64,000 nt of DNA from Citrobacter sp. MGH106 (GCF_001037495.1 NZ_KQ089822.1:1984001-2048000), one strand, 5' to 3'. Numbered from the stretch's first letter, positions 19,127 through 28,618 are shown. The notes: a model not told the origin generated them from the letters alone. Numbers and translations are program-made.

Positions 19127-20290
19127 TTATCTTGCGGAGTAGTTCAGCTCCTTCATTTGCCCCACAACACACCTGACTACTCGATCCATTTCCTTGAGAA
19201 AAAAATCTACCTCACGCTGGCTATTGCTTTTGTTCCTCCCGTAAATCCTTTCTTCAAATCTGCAGTTTATGTAGTTCACTGTCTGATTCACTATGGGACG
19301 CTTACCTTCACGTGTGAGGTATAGTTTTATGAATTTTGTTCCATTGTCATCATGGATATTGGTATGGAGATATAAAGGAGCCCACTCTGTACTCAGATGA
19401 TTATCATCACTATTCACCATTTTGGCGTTAATGCCTGCTTTGTGAAGAGCTGTGGGAAGGTAAGTGACATACAGGTTGTCGATGAAATGACGTGAACCAA
19501 CGAGGATTATGTCACTCACGTCTTTACGCTTAAAGCCTATCGCTTCAGGCTCAAAATCAGTTGGGTGAAATAGTAGTTCCATCAACTCGTTGAAGTCATG
19601 AGTGAAGTCGAACAAAGGCTCTGCTGGCGGCCCAGCCCTGGGAGGGCGGGGCGCCTCTTTCAGCAACCCCTCATTCTGCAGGGCGCGCACCGCCTTCATT
19701 GCCATTCCGCTGGACTGCCCTGTATGTAGTACCTCGGCTTCCTCAAGTGAGACGGTACCGTAAATTGGCACAGTTTTACGGATCTTCATTTCGCGGGCAA
19801 ACTCTATCTGGTAACGAGTCAGCGTGCTTACTGTGCGGATGAAATGTAAGCGGATATCCGAAGGCATATCACTGAGAGGCTTGCGGCCCAATTTTAGTGT
19901 GAGCCGAGTATAGTACTCAGTTTTTGCATCCTCATCATCGACAGCCAGCTTCTTGATTATCGATCGCATATCTTCCTGACGGAACTCCGCGTCCTCATCA
20001 TAGTTGCAATTTAGCCCCATGAGATACATTTCAAGACGGGCAAGCCTTGTTTCTCTTTCTATTTCGGCGATGCCTTCAATAAACTTTTCAGTGGCCGACA
20101 CCGCGCCGCCCACAAGAGGTACCGTCTTTATTGCTTCAATCACCATATCTCTGGCGAATTTTCTGTTTGCCGAGCTGCCAAAAATGGCATTTGTTTCTGC
20201 CAACACGCTCTTCACAAAGGTGTGCTGCGCCTCAAGTTCCTCGTTTTGCCTATCGTCTGCCAGCCCTGCCATGTATCGCCCCAGTAACAT
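19127..20290 (-). CDS. Orphan 387-residue protein of unknown function
   Basis: I do not recognise this protein. It begins MLLGRYMAGLADDRQNEELE; AGGA lies three bases before the first ATG, and an ATG at 20272 with GGGG upstream is an alternative. Residues ~45-65 hold a short hydrophobic stretch (VPLVGGAVSATEKFIEGI), then a charged helical region (~70-200) with EDAKTEYYTRL and DIRLHFIRTVSTLTRYQ. A proline-rich linker (PRPPRAGPPAEP, ~225) leads to a distinct C-terminal domain (~245-385). The helical part loosely recalls DUF4393/Abi-alpha proteins, a weak impression only. The gene is alone, has its own terminator and lies among phage and IS debris. A function in phage defence is possible but unproven. 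Confidence 0.8.
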   Translation of the reverse strand: MLLGRYMAGLADDRQNEELEAQHTFVKSVLAETNAIFGSSANRKFARDMVIEAIKTVPLVGGAVSATEKFIEGIAEIERETRLARLEMYLMGLNCNYDEDAEFRQEDMRSIIKKLAVDDEDAKTEYYTRLTLKLGRKPLSDMPSDIRLHFIRTVSTLTRYQIEFAREMKIRKTVPIYGTVSLEEAEVLHTGQSSGMAMKAVRALQNEGLLKEAPRPPRAGPPAEPLFDFTHDFNELMELLFHPTDFEPEAIGFKRKDVSDIILVGSRHFIDNLYVTYLPTALHKAGINAKMVNSDDNHLSTEWAPLYLHTNIHDDNGTKFIKLYLTREGKRPIVNQTVNYINCRFEERIYGRNKSNSQREVDFFLKEMDRVVRCVVGQMKELNYSAR

Positions 20291-20434
20291 AAGTCCTAAT
20301 ACCGTTCAATTAGTACAGCATGAACAATATGTTAAGTACATACAGGTTTCCTTTATCCTGCGCAGATTCATAAAAATACAAAGTCGGTTTCTTTTAGTCT
20401 CTTCACGTGATGGTGATAAAAAAACTAGTGCGCG

Positions 20435-20593
20435 GTGGATCTGCTAATCCCAGATGAAATCAGGCTACAGCGAGAGTGTCGCAGCGAATTGGTCATTCTG
20501 AATCAGCTACTCGCTCGCTGCCTGATTAGCATAAAACCGATGGGGGGAACGAATCTTAAACTCGGGCAACGGGAGCACGTGCTGAGTCTGTGA
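20435..20593 (+). CDS. Possible small phage-like ORF (52 residues)
   Basis: A GTG-started frame reads VDLLIPDEIRLQRECRSELV and continues to KLGQREHVLSL. The composition looks protein-like and it lies just before the DUF3268-like pseudogene, so it may be part of a lambdoid early region. There is no clear ribosome site and a stop lies just upstream, so it may be a remnant. I do not recognise the family. Confidence 0.3.
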   Translation: MDLLIPDEIRLQRECRSELVILNQLLARCLISIKPMGGTNLKLGQREHVLSL

Positions 20594-20708
20594 ATTATGG
20601 ATCGTTTGGCGATGTATAGCGGCATATGGGGGAACTGTGACTGGGGGAGCTATCGCAAGAACGCGATGCACCTCCGGGGTGTTAAGTGAATGTCAAAGAA
20701 CTCAGTAC

Positions 20709-21050
20709 ATGAAAATTAAAACCCTATTTAATCCGAGCCAGTCAGCAATTGCTTGTGTAACCAACCCGTTGCCGATTCCAATCAAATGCAGGTTCTGCAA
20801 GCATCCGGTGCGTGCAGCAACCCATCAGGAAGAGTATTGACGCGATTACAGCGACTGGCCGTATATGTACTACTGCGAAGAGTGTGACGCATATGTTGGT
20901 CTGCACCCGTTCACCGCAATACCCATGGTCACTCTGGCCGATAAGATGACCAGGGATGCTCATAGGAGCAGTAAAAGGCCGTTCGAAAGATTCTGGCGAT
21001 GGGCATATGACGCGCAGAAAGGCATATCAGTGACTGGCTCGTCATATTAG
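20709..21050 (+). pseudogene. Phage zinc-finger protein (DUF3268-like), interrupted by a stop
   Basis: One frame reads MKIKTLFNPSQSAIACVTN, then CRFCKHPVRAATHQEEY, a TGA at 20838-20840, and RDYSDWPYMYYCEECDAYVG followed by LHPFTAIPMVTLADKMTRDA. The two CxxC pairs (CRFC and CEEC) and the DAYVGxHPxT segment are those of the small zinc-finger proteins of DUF3268 found in lambdoid phages. The stop sits where related proteins, as I recall, have Gly, so one base change (GGA to TGA) would explain it. The 3' end is also short, ending KGISVTGSSY instead of the usual helical tail. Confidence 0.7.
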
Positions 21051-21354
21051 TATTCCAGCTGCAGAGTGTCATTTGGGATGGTTCGGCACCGAACAATGTC
21101 ATAGTGTCCGGCGATTCTGTGAGGAAAAATCAGGGAATGCGCATTTTGGCAAACGGAAAGTAGCTATTTAGTAGGATTGGAATGACGGCAGTAAGATGGT
21201 GCCGCCCATCCCTAATTAAATCATACGATTTTACTACATTAAACTTTGTACCGTTTATTAATATAGAAAATGACAGTTACTAATGCCTGAGTCTGGGGAA
21301 TCAGCAACCTTCCCTGATTTTTATCAAGCCATCTAATCTGATAGAGGTATCGCT
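21051..21354 (+). other. Intergenic leader of the AT-rich gene pair
   Basis: About 300 bases with no convincing gene. Base composition shifts towards AT from about 21215 onwards. A short hairpin (ATCAG with CTGAT, followed by TTTTTATC at about 21300-21330) and the ribosome site AGAGGT before 21355 are all I can support. Confidence 0.4.
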
Positions 21355-21645
21355 ATGTCTAACAATATCACACAAATCAATTATGATGCCAACTCCATTG
21401 AGACTAAACAAGCTTCTGATGCCTTGGATGAATTGAGCGTGGAGATACAAAAAATAAATTTACCAGAAGAGTTTTGCAAAAAGTTTGATGTTGTCCTAAA
21501 GCTATTGGATAATTCTATAAAATTGCTAGAGGTATTTTATAAAAAAGTTCCTATTTCAGTTATAAAAAAAACAATTACAACCTTAAACGACATAAAGAAT
21601 CTTTTAGCAATCTTAAACACAGGCTTCTGCCCAACACAACCTTAA
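21355..21645 (+). CDS. Small AT-rich helical protein, unknown function
   Basis: The 96-residue product is not recognised. It is almost entirely helical by composition, with an acidic N-terminal half and a Lys/Ile-rich C-terminal half (VPISVIKKTITTLNDIKNLL). There is no signal peptide or clear membrane helix. AGAGGT lies before the ATG. The stop is 13 bases before the next start, so the two probably form one operon. The gene is much richer in AT than the flanking core genes, a sign of transfer. It lies downstream of phage early-region debris, the zone where lambdoid phages often carry cargo genes. Confidence 0.7.
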   Translation: MSNNITQINYDANSIETKQASDALDELSVEIQKINLPEEFCKKFDVVLKLLDNSIKLLEVFYKKVPISVIKKTITTLNDIKNLLAILNTGFCPTQP

Positions 21646-21655
21646 GGTGGATAAC

Positions 21656-22249
21656 ATGTCTCAATACGGTTTTTTCGAGGGAGAGGTCAAAACATGCTGG
21701 TTAACAGATATAACACCCAATAGAAATATGGAAATCTTGGAGAATTTCTCGTACAACGATCCCGATGGGAAAAATTGGGTAACGCAAAATGGCAGTACTA
21801 TTAATGGTGCAAGTATCCCTCGGGTTTTTTGGTCAGTAGTGGGCTCCCCTTATATAGGAAACTACAGACGCGCATCAGTTATTCACGACATAGCTTGCTG
21901 TCTTGTAAAAACCAGATCAGAGAGGAAAAAAGCCGATAAAATGTTTTACTATGCTTGTCTTGCAGATAAATGCCCCCCATCTCAAGCAAGAGTATTTTAT
22001 GTTGCTGTTAGAATTGGAGCTTATGTTGATAATATAGGTGTTTATTCAACAGATTCAACCTTTGATGACGATTTTTTCAAGCCGGGGTTGTCATCAGTGG
22101 AAGTGAAAAATGCTCAACTCATTGGTGTACTTAAGGATATAGGTACTGTTGCTTATTCTATGCCTGATAATTCAACCCCCGAAGATTTGGATGCTATCAT
22201 AGATCCAAAAATATCAGTATATGTTAAGACTTTAAATGATTCTACTTAG
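21656..22249 (+). CDS. DUF1353-like phage-associated protein
   Basis: The 197-residue product contains the DUF1353 pattern: TINGASIPRVFWSVVGSPYIGNY followed by RRASVIHDIACC, with the conserved GASIPR and His-Asp of the VIHD segment near residues 50-80. DUF1353 proteins occur in phages and islands and have no settled function that I know of. The C-terminal ~65 residues (acidic, with DDDFFKPGL and PEDLDAIIDP) go beyond the usual domain. A GTG at 21647 would add three residues, but AAGGTGG directly precedes the ATG at 21656. It follows the 96-residue gene closely and shares its high AT content. Confidence 0.75.
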   Translation: MSQYGFFEGEVKTCWLTDITPNRNMEILENFSYNDPDGKNWVTQNGSTINGASIPRVFWSVVGSPYIGNYRRASVIHDIACCLVKTRSERKKADKMFYYACLADKCPPSQARVFYVAVRIGAYVDNIGVYSTDSTFDDDFFKPGLSSVEVKNAQLIGVLKDIGTVAYSMPDNSTPEDLDAIIDPKISVYVKTLNDST

Positions 22250-22493
22250 TTTCATTATTTTATTAAAATGATGGTGTGAGCGATCACCAATCTCAATATA
22301 AACGATTTTTAGCCATGCGTCAGTCTCGGTTGTTTTAATAGTTCGTGGTTCATTATGTGATCTGCATATTAAGCAGTTAGCACAGAGCCATCAGCGTATT
22401 TAGCCTGCATAGGCTAACCACGGTAAATCATCAACGGGGAATAATTCCGATCACTCTTAATGTGTTCTCTTTCCTCAACGCACCCGCACCATC

Positions 22494-22511
22494 AACCCGC
22501 TTCGGCGGGTT
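22494..22511 (+). terminator. UUCG-loop terminator downstream of the AT-rich pair
   Basis: AACCCGC and GCGGGTT form a 7-bp stem closed by a TTCG loop and followed by TGTTTAT. It lies about 245 bases past the DUF1353-like gene and resembles terminators common in lambdoid phages. The 240 bases between hold no gene I can support. Confidence 0.8.
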
Positions 22512-22550
22512 TGTTTATAGAGCGCTTGATATGTTGTAAATAGGCCCGTT

Positions 22551-23222
22551 TTAGTTCCATGTATTTTTTGAGAACCCAGTCAAATAATGGTGTTGTCGAT
22601 ATTCCTCCGGCATCATATTGTTCAGTGATTCATGCGGGCGTTCACAGTTATATTCTGACAACCATTTTTCTTGATTCCCCGCACTTCATTCAGCGTTCTG
22701 AACAGATAAAAATCAAGTGTTTCTGTACGGTATGTCCGGTTAAAGCGTTCAATGAAAGCGTTGTGCGTCGGCTTACCCCGTTGGATAAAATCCAGTTTTA
22801 CTGCATGTTTCTCTGCCCATTCTGCTAGTGCCTGTGAGATAAATTCCGGACGCATAATCCATGCGTAGCATGACCGGATAGCCACGATTTTCCCCGATCC
22901 TGTCGAGTACACGGATCACTCGCAGAGCTGGCAGATTCAGATCGGTTTCAATTGACAACGCCTCACGGTTAAAGTCATCAACGACATTGAACGTGCGAAA
23001 ACGACGGCCACAGACCAAGGGATCATGCATAAAATCGACAGACCAGCTCTGGTTCAGCGCTTCCGGCGTGACCAGTGGCGAGGGATTACCCACCGGCAGC
23101 CGTTGTTTGCCCATACGGCGAAAATTCAGCTTCAGCATACAGTAAATACGGTGGAGCCTTTTGTGGTTCCACGGGTATCCCTGCCGCCGCACAACCTGGA
23201 AGAGTTTCGGAAAACCGTAGAT
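22551..23222 (-). pseudogene. Remnant of IS3-family transposase OrfB
   Basis: Reading the minus strand from about 23222, the pieces YGFPKLFQVVRRQGYPWNHK, LNQSWSVDFMHD, CGRRFRTFNVVDDFNREAL, PEFISQALAEWAEKHAVK, NAFIERFNRTYRTETLDFYL and YNCERPHESLNN are those of an IS3-family integrase-type transposase, ending KNTWN and a stop at 22551. The DDE residues are in these blocks (VDFMHD; the next Asp in LRMD; Glu in FIERFNR). At least two frameshifts break it, after LRMD near 22850 and near 22665. The 5' end is lost near 23222-23350. It is in the same orientation as the OrfA scrap at 18744-18924 but on the wrong side of it, so the two come from separate copies or a rearranged one. Confidence 0.9.
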
Positions 23223-23403
23223 TGATCAAAATTGTGGCCGGGAGGGTGATGCTGACGCGCTGGCTGAATGGCAGACGTACCTCTGTAATTTACGAGATAT
23301 AACACCAGAGCAACTACACACATCTCCAGCGTAATTCCCTGACACGCCTGCACCAATCATCTAAGGAACGCGTCAGCAGAGCTAGAAAACCAGGAATAGA
23401 TAC

Positions 23404-23460
23404 GGAGGGCAAAACAAAATTTTGGGGGGCAAAAATATGACTTGGGGGCAAAATAGGGGG
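23404..23460. repeat. Cluster of GGGGGCAAAA direct repeats at island edge
   Basis: Within 57 bases the sequence has GGAGGGCAAAA, GGGGGGCAAAAA, GGGGGCAAAA and GGGGG, spaced about 17-20 bases apart. Such G-run/A-run direct repeats are often found as arm-type sites beside island and prophage integrase genes. Their position just before the frmR promoter suggests the right border of the island. Function is inferred. Confidence 0.5.
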
Positions 23461-23565
23461 ATTAAAAAGGCCGATTATGTCCGATGGTGGCTTTTCCTTG
23501 AACTATCTAAGTAATTGAAAACCCCAAAAACATAATGTTTACAGGGATGTATTAAAAAAGTTACC

Positions 23566-23583
23566 ATACCCCCCTATAGTATA
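23566..23583 (+). promoter_or_regulatory. FrmR operator upstream of frmR
   Basis: ATACCCCCCTATAGTAT lies directly before the AGGAGG ribosome site of frmR. A run of C flanked by AT-rich halves is the operator type of CsoR/FrmR repressors, and this text matches the E. coli frmR operator as I remember it. Formaldehyde would release FrmR and induce frmRA. Confidence 0.65.
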
Positions 23584-23594
23584 CAGGAGGGCGT

Positions 23595-23870
23595 ATGCCG
23601 CATTCCCCGGAAGATAAAAAACGTATTCTTACTCGTGTACGTCGTATTCGTGGTCAGGTTGATGCACTTGAACGCGCGCTGGAGTCCGGCGGACCGTGTC
23701 TGGCTATCCTGCAACAAATTGCCGCTGTACGCGGCGCATCCAATGGCCTGATGGGCGAAATGGTCGAAATTCACCTGAAAGATGAGCTGGTCAGTGGTGA
23801 GACAACCCCGGACCAGAGAGCCATTCGCATGGCTGAAATCGGCCATCTTCTTCGCGCTTATCTAAAATAA
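23595..23870 (+). CDS. frmR: FrmR, formaldehyde-sensing repressor (CsoR family)
   Basis: The 91-residue all-helical protein is FrmR. It begins MPHSPEDKKRILTRVRRIRG. The formaldehyde-reactive Cys is in GGPCLAILQQ near residue 36, with Pro2 at the N-terminus as its crosslink partner, and the EIHLKDEL helix carries the residue 60/64 region. It represses itself and frmA. AGGAGG lies four bases before the ATG. frmA follows after 33 bases. Confidence 0.96.
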   Translation: MPHSPEDKKRILTRVRRIRGQVDALERALESGGPCLAILQQIAAVRGASNGLMGEMVEIHLKDELVSGETTPDQRAIRMAEIGHLLRAYLK

Positions 23871-25022
<1,152 letters not shown>

Positions 25023-25029
25023 TTCATTA

Positions 25030-25051
25030 GCCAGCGGATCCCTTCGCTGGC
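25030..25051 (+). terminator. Hairpin after frmA
   Basis: GCCAGCG and CGCTGGC form a 7-bp stem with an 8-base loop, eight bases past the frmA stop and followed by ACTTTCC. The T tract is short, so this is a likely but weak terminator. Confidence 0.55.
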
Positions 25052-25112
25052 ACTTTCCTGAATTTCTTTGAATTATGTTGTGAAAGTGTGATGAATGTTG
25101 CGCTTTTTACGG

Positions 25113-25139
25113 TAATCAAACTTCTTGAATTGCCGATGA
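25113..25139 (+). promoter_or_regulatory. Sigma28 (flagellar class 3) promoter of trg
   Basis: TAAT, 15 bases, then GCCGATGA closely match the TAAA-N15-GCCGATAA consensus of FliA-dependent promoters. It lies 53 bases before the trg start, fitting the known FliA control of chemoreceptor genes. Confidence 0.75.
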
Positions 25140-25191
25140 CTATCTAATGGGCGTGTTTTCACGCATTAACCCTACAAGAGAGTCGACGGTC

Positions 25192-26877
25192 ATGGACAAC
25201 ACTAAATCGATGCAAGCCCAGTATAAACTGGGCTTTCTGCATCAAATCCGACTGGTTCCGCTGTTTTCCTCCATTCTCGGTGGCATCCTTCTGCTGTTCG
25301 CTTTAAGTTCCGGCTTAGCAGCTTATTTCCTTATGCAGGCCGATCGCGATCAGCGTGATGTAACGAATGAAATTCAGGTCAGGATGGGGTTATCTAACAG
25401 TTCGAACCATTTACGTACTGCGCGTATCAACATGATCCATGCGGGCGCGGCAAGCCGCATTGCTGAAATGGATGACATGAAAACCAATATTGCAGACGCG
25501 GAAAAACGGATTAAGCAGTCGCAGGATGGTTTTAAGGCTTATATGTCTCGCGCGGTGAAAACACCAGCCGATGAGGCACTGGATGTAGAGTTGGGCACCA
25601 GCTTCAAGGCCTATATCGACGGCCTGCAACCTATGTTGAAATACGCTAAAAACGGGATGTTTGAAGCCATTATCAACCATGAAAATGAGCAGGCCAGACC
25701 GCTGGATTCCGCTTACAACAAAGTACTGTTGAAAGCCATTGAGCTTCGTACCGCCAGGGCCAACTTGCTCAGTGAGCAGGCCCATCAGCGTACTCAACTT
25801 GGCATGGCATTTATGCTCGGTGCATTTGTACTGGCGCTGGCACTGACAGTAATGACGTTTATTGTCCTGCGCCGTACCGTCATTCATCCTCTGTTGCGTG
25901 CTGCTCAGCGAATCGAGCAGATATCAACGGGCGATCTCACGATGCAGGATGAACCCACCGGACGTAGTGAAATTGGGCGTTTAAGCCATCATCTGCAAAA
26001 AATGCAACGTTCGCTGGTACAAACGGTAGGCACGGTGCGTCAGGGGGCTGAGGAAATCTACCGCGGCACCAGTGAAATATCGGCGGGAAATACTGACCTG
26101 TCATCACGAACTGAAGAGCAGGCTGCAGCCATAGAAGAGACGGCGGCCAGCATGGAAGAACTGACGGCTACGGTGAAACAGAATGCCGATAACGCACACC
26201 ATGCCAGCAAACTGGCGGAAGATGCCTCAGGTAAAGCCAGCCGTGGCGGGCAAATGGTCTCTGGCGTAGTGAAAACCATGGGTAATATTTCGACCAGCTC
26301 GAAGAAAATCTCTGAGATTACCGCTGTGATTAACAGCATTGCCTTCCAGACCAATATTCTGGCGTTGAATGCGGCGGTCGAAGCCGCGCGGGCGGGCGAG
26401 CAGGGACGTGGCTTTGCGGTGGTGGCCAGCGAAGTGCGCACGCTGGCGAGTCGTAGCGCCCAGGCGGCAAAAGAGATTGAGGGATTGATCAGCGAATCTG
26501 TTCGCTTGATAGACCAGGGCTCTGGCGAGGTAGTGGCTGCTGGTAACACCATGACGGATATTGTCGATGCGGTTAAACGTGTGACGGATATTATGCTGGA
26601 AATCGCGGCGGCTTCCGACGAACAAAGCCGCGGTATTGTGCAGGTGAGTCAGGCAATTTCAGAGATGGATAAGGTGACTCAGCAAAATGCCTCGTTGGTC
26701 GAAGAAGCGTCGGCCGCAGCGGCATCACTGGAAGAACAGGCGGCGCGTTTAACAGAAGCGGTTGGTACATTTCGGTTACAGGGGAGCGTGATTAAACCGA
26801 CTTTTTCAGCAGCGACGCCGGTTTACTCACCACCCAGCACAGTGAAGGCAGGTATGGATAACTGGGAAACGTTCTAA
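25192..26877 (+). CDS. trg: Methyl-accepting chemotaxis protein Trg-like
   Basis: The 561-residue receptor matches E. coli Trg strongly in the periplasmic domain ([19 protein letters not shown], then [19 protein letters not shown]). Two membrane helices (about 25-48 and 205-228) bracket the sensor domain. A HAMP domain follows, then the signalling domain with the conserved tip [20 protein letters not shown]. Trg detects ribose and galactose through their binding proteins. The last five residues, NWETF, form the CheR/CheB docking tail, which K-12 Trg lacks. A frame from 25147 would add 15 residues; I use the ATG at 25192 by similarity in length to Trg. A sigma28 promoter precedes it. Confidence 0.92.
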   Translation: MDNTKSMQAQYKLGFLHQIRLVPLFSSILGGILLLFALSSGLAAYFLMQADRDQRDVTNEIQVRMGLSNSSNHLRTARINMIHAGAASRIAEMDDMKTNIADAEKRIKQSQDGFKAYMSRAVKTPADEALDVELGTSFKAYIDGLQPMLKYAKNGMFEAIINHENEQARPLDSAYNKVLLKAIELRTARANLLSEQAHQRTQLGMAFMLGAFVLALALTVMTFIVLRRTVIHPLLRAAQRIEQISTGDLTMQDEPTGRSEIGRLSHHLQKMQRSLVQTVGTVRQGAEEIYRGTSEISAGNTDLSSRTEEQAAAIEETAASMEELTATVKQNADNAHHASKLAEDASGKASRGGQMVSGVVKTMGNISTSSKKISEITAVINSIAFQTNILALNAAVEAARAGEQGRGFAVVASEVRTLASRSAQAAKEIEGLISESVRLIDQGSGEVVAAGNTMTDIVDAVKRVTDIMLEIAAASDEQSRGIVQVSQAISEMDKVTQQNASLVEEASAAAASLEEQAARLTEAVGTFRLQGSVIKPTFSAATPVYSPPSTVKAGMDNWETF

Positions 26878-26885
26878 TCAGTATA

Positions 26886-26921
26886 AAATCCGGTAATGCG
26901 GAACTGCGCATTACCGGATTT
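26886..26921. terminator. Bidirectional terminator between trg and the fimbrial operon
   Basis: AAATCCGGTAATGCG and CGCATTACCGGATTT form a perfect 15-bp stem with a 6-base loop. It separates the convergent trg and adhesin genes, nine bases after the trg stop and four before the adhesin stop. Confidence 0.9.
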
Positions 26922-26925
26922 ACCG

Positions 26926-28017
26926 TTACCTGTACGTTGCGCCAATGATGCCGCTTGCGCTGAAGGCTCCGGGCTTATAATTATCACAGGTTTTTTTGTT
27001 ATCTGAAGTGCAGGTGAGTAGGGCTGCCATGGGAATATCTTTCGATGTAATAAAATCGCCGAAATTAATAGAGACTTCAGAGTTACTGTCATTGGCGGAA
27101 AGATAGGTTCGTGACGAACCGTGTTCGTATGAGATAGCTATGCCACGCCCGCCAGCCGCCCACCACCCGGAGGCGGCGTCGATAGTGTTAGCGAGGATCC
27201 CTAATCCTTTATTGTCATAGGCGGATTTTGTTGATGTCAGCTTCAGGGTAAGCCCAGAGGTATTTACGCAGCCGCTATTTTTCAGGGTAAAGGTTTTGCG
27301 CGGGCTGTCATTGCCAACATCACCGAAATCAATGGTGGTTGGTGAGGCTGTAAAATTGCAGGTTGGGGTTTCGAATTTAACGGTAAACGATGTGCTGTTG
27401 ACGTTAATTCTCAGCTTTTCTTTGTCACCTTCATCAAGCGAACCGGCACGAAATGTTCCAATTAAGCCATTTTGAATGGGGTGGGCATCGCCCACAGCGG
27501 TAACTCTACCGTATTGCCAGATCTCAATCGTTGCGATGATATCACGATCGGTAGCATCTTTTTGATAATCGAACAGGCGCGTTTCTGTTGTTTCTGGGGG
27601 CAAATAAGCGATTCTATAGGCACCTGCGGTACTAATTCGTACGGAATAATATATCCCTGGGATATTTGTCGGCCAAAATGCCCTGTTGTGTTCTCCATAA
27701 AGACCGGATTTAACGCCTGCCGCATTTGAAGCCTCCGACCATCCATACCAGTCCGCCCCATCATTACCGGTGCCACACTCAAGCTTACCAATCTTAACAT
27801 CCTGGAGTTCCCCTAAACTAGTGAGCCTGGTATTTGTAGGGTTGAAACTACGCACTTTCAATGTGCCTGCACTGAGAATTTGAGCTTGATTATCCGGGTG
27901 GAAACTACATTCAAAAGCCTGAACGTAATTTATCAGAACACTTAATCCCCATAGCCCCGCAGAAAAAAATAGACGTCTGGCCGTTGAACGTTTATGCATT
28001 GAATTGTGATTATTCAT
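26926..28017 (-). CDS. Fimbrial tip adhesin
   Basis: The 363-residue protein is the last gene of the fimbrial operon and has the two-part build of a tip adhesin. A signal sequence near residues 15-34 (ending VQA) is followed by an N-terminal putative receptor-binding domain of about 190 residues. The C-terminal pilin-like domain (~210-363) has TCNFTASPTTIDFGDV, a Cys pair and the terminal GATYR, typical of the subunit strand taken up by the chaperone. No close named adhesin is recognised and the ligand is unknown. Its start overlaps the stop of the preceding minor pilin gene. Confidence 0.85.
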   Translation of the reverse strand: MNNHNSMHKRSTARRLFFSAGLWGLSVLINYVQAFECSFHPDNQAQILSAGTLKVRSFNPTNTRLTSLGELQDVKIGKLECGTGNDGADWYGWSEASNAAGVKSGLYGEHNRAFWPTNIPGIYYSVRISTAGAYRIAYLPPETTETRLFDYQKDATDRDIIATIEIWQYGRVTAVGDAHPIQNGLIGTFRAGSLDEGDKEKLRINVNSTSFTVKFETPTCNFTASPTTIDFGDVGNDSPRKTFTLKNSGCVNTSGLTLKLTSTKSAYDNKGLGILANTIDAASGWWAAGGRGIAISYEHGSSRTYLSANDSNSEVSINFGDFITSKDIPMAALLTCTSDNKKTCDNYKPGAFSASGIIGATYR

Positions 28018-28610
28018 TATTTATAACTCACGCTGATTTTTACCTGGCTTAACACCCCGCCAGGTGTGACCGGTTTTGCCGGATTAATGATTTGATAACG
28101 CGCCTGAAACGTATATTCGGAATATGACGATTCGGAACCGATATACCGGGTGAAGTTAACCGCTGACGTGTTGTCTTTATTCAGTACATTGGTACTTTCA
28201 TAAAAAACGACTACACCGATATTTTCCGCCGCAGACGTTGCCTTTACCCTGCCTGTTGGCCCGGTATATTCATTGGGGAATATTTGATTACCGCTAAGCT
28301 GAGCTTTCTGTGGTTGAAAACTGAGTATCAACGTTTTTTCAGCTGAGCCGGAATCGCAGCGCGCTTTCACCTGCAGCGGTTTGGTAGCAACATTGCCCGG
28401 AGATGTTGCACTCAGCCCCGCCCAGTTACCACCGGCAGAAAAGGCATTGATATTCAGATCGCCTAAATCAACATCAGAAGCGGTAATATCACAGGTTCCG
28501 GATACAATCTCGGCCTTTAGGGTTAATGTATTGGTTCTTCTATTGACATCCGACCATGATGGAGAGGACATCAGCAGCAAAAATACCAGCGTATATTTTT
28601 TTACTGTCAT
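28017..28610 (-). CDS. Minor fimbrial subunit
   Basis: The 197-residue protein has a signal peptide (~1-20, ending SWS) and a pilin domain: the first Cys in VSGTCDITASDVDLG, the partner Cys in QVKARCDSG, and a C-terminal beta strand ending VKISVSYK. It is larger than a usual major pilin and lies between another minor subunit and the adhesin, so it is probably a tip or adaptor subunit. The order usher, minor, minor, adhesin supports that. Confidence 0.82.
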   Translation of the reverse strand: MTVKKYTLVFLLLMSSPSWSDVNRRTNTLTLKAEIVSGTCDITASDVDLGDLNINAFSAGGNWAGLSATSPGNVATKPLQVKARCDSGSAEKTLILSFQPQKAQLSGNQIFPNEYTGPTGRVKATSAAENIGVVVFYESTNVLNKDNTSAVNFTRYIGSESSYSEYTFQARYQIINPAKPVTPGGVLSQVKISVSYK

Positions 28611-28618
28611 GTTCGCGC

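Noticed and set aside
20838-20840. Selenocysteine or programmed readthrough at the TGA in the DUF3268-like gene
   Set aside because: No selenocysteine hairpin is seen after it, and related proteins, as I recall them, have Gly there; plain mutation is simpler.
23132-23356. Separate small protein in the OrfB region
   Set aside because: It overlaps the OrfB remnant in another frame and only reflects the frameshifted 5' part of the transposase.
23404-23460. CRISPR-like repeat array
   Set aside because: The repeats are only about 10 bases, spacing is uneven and short, and there are no cas genes in the window.
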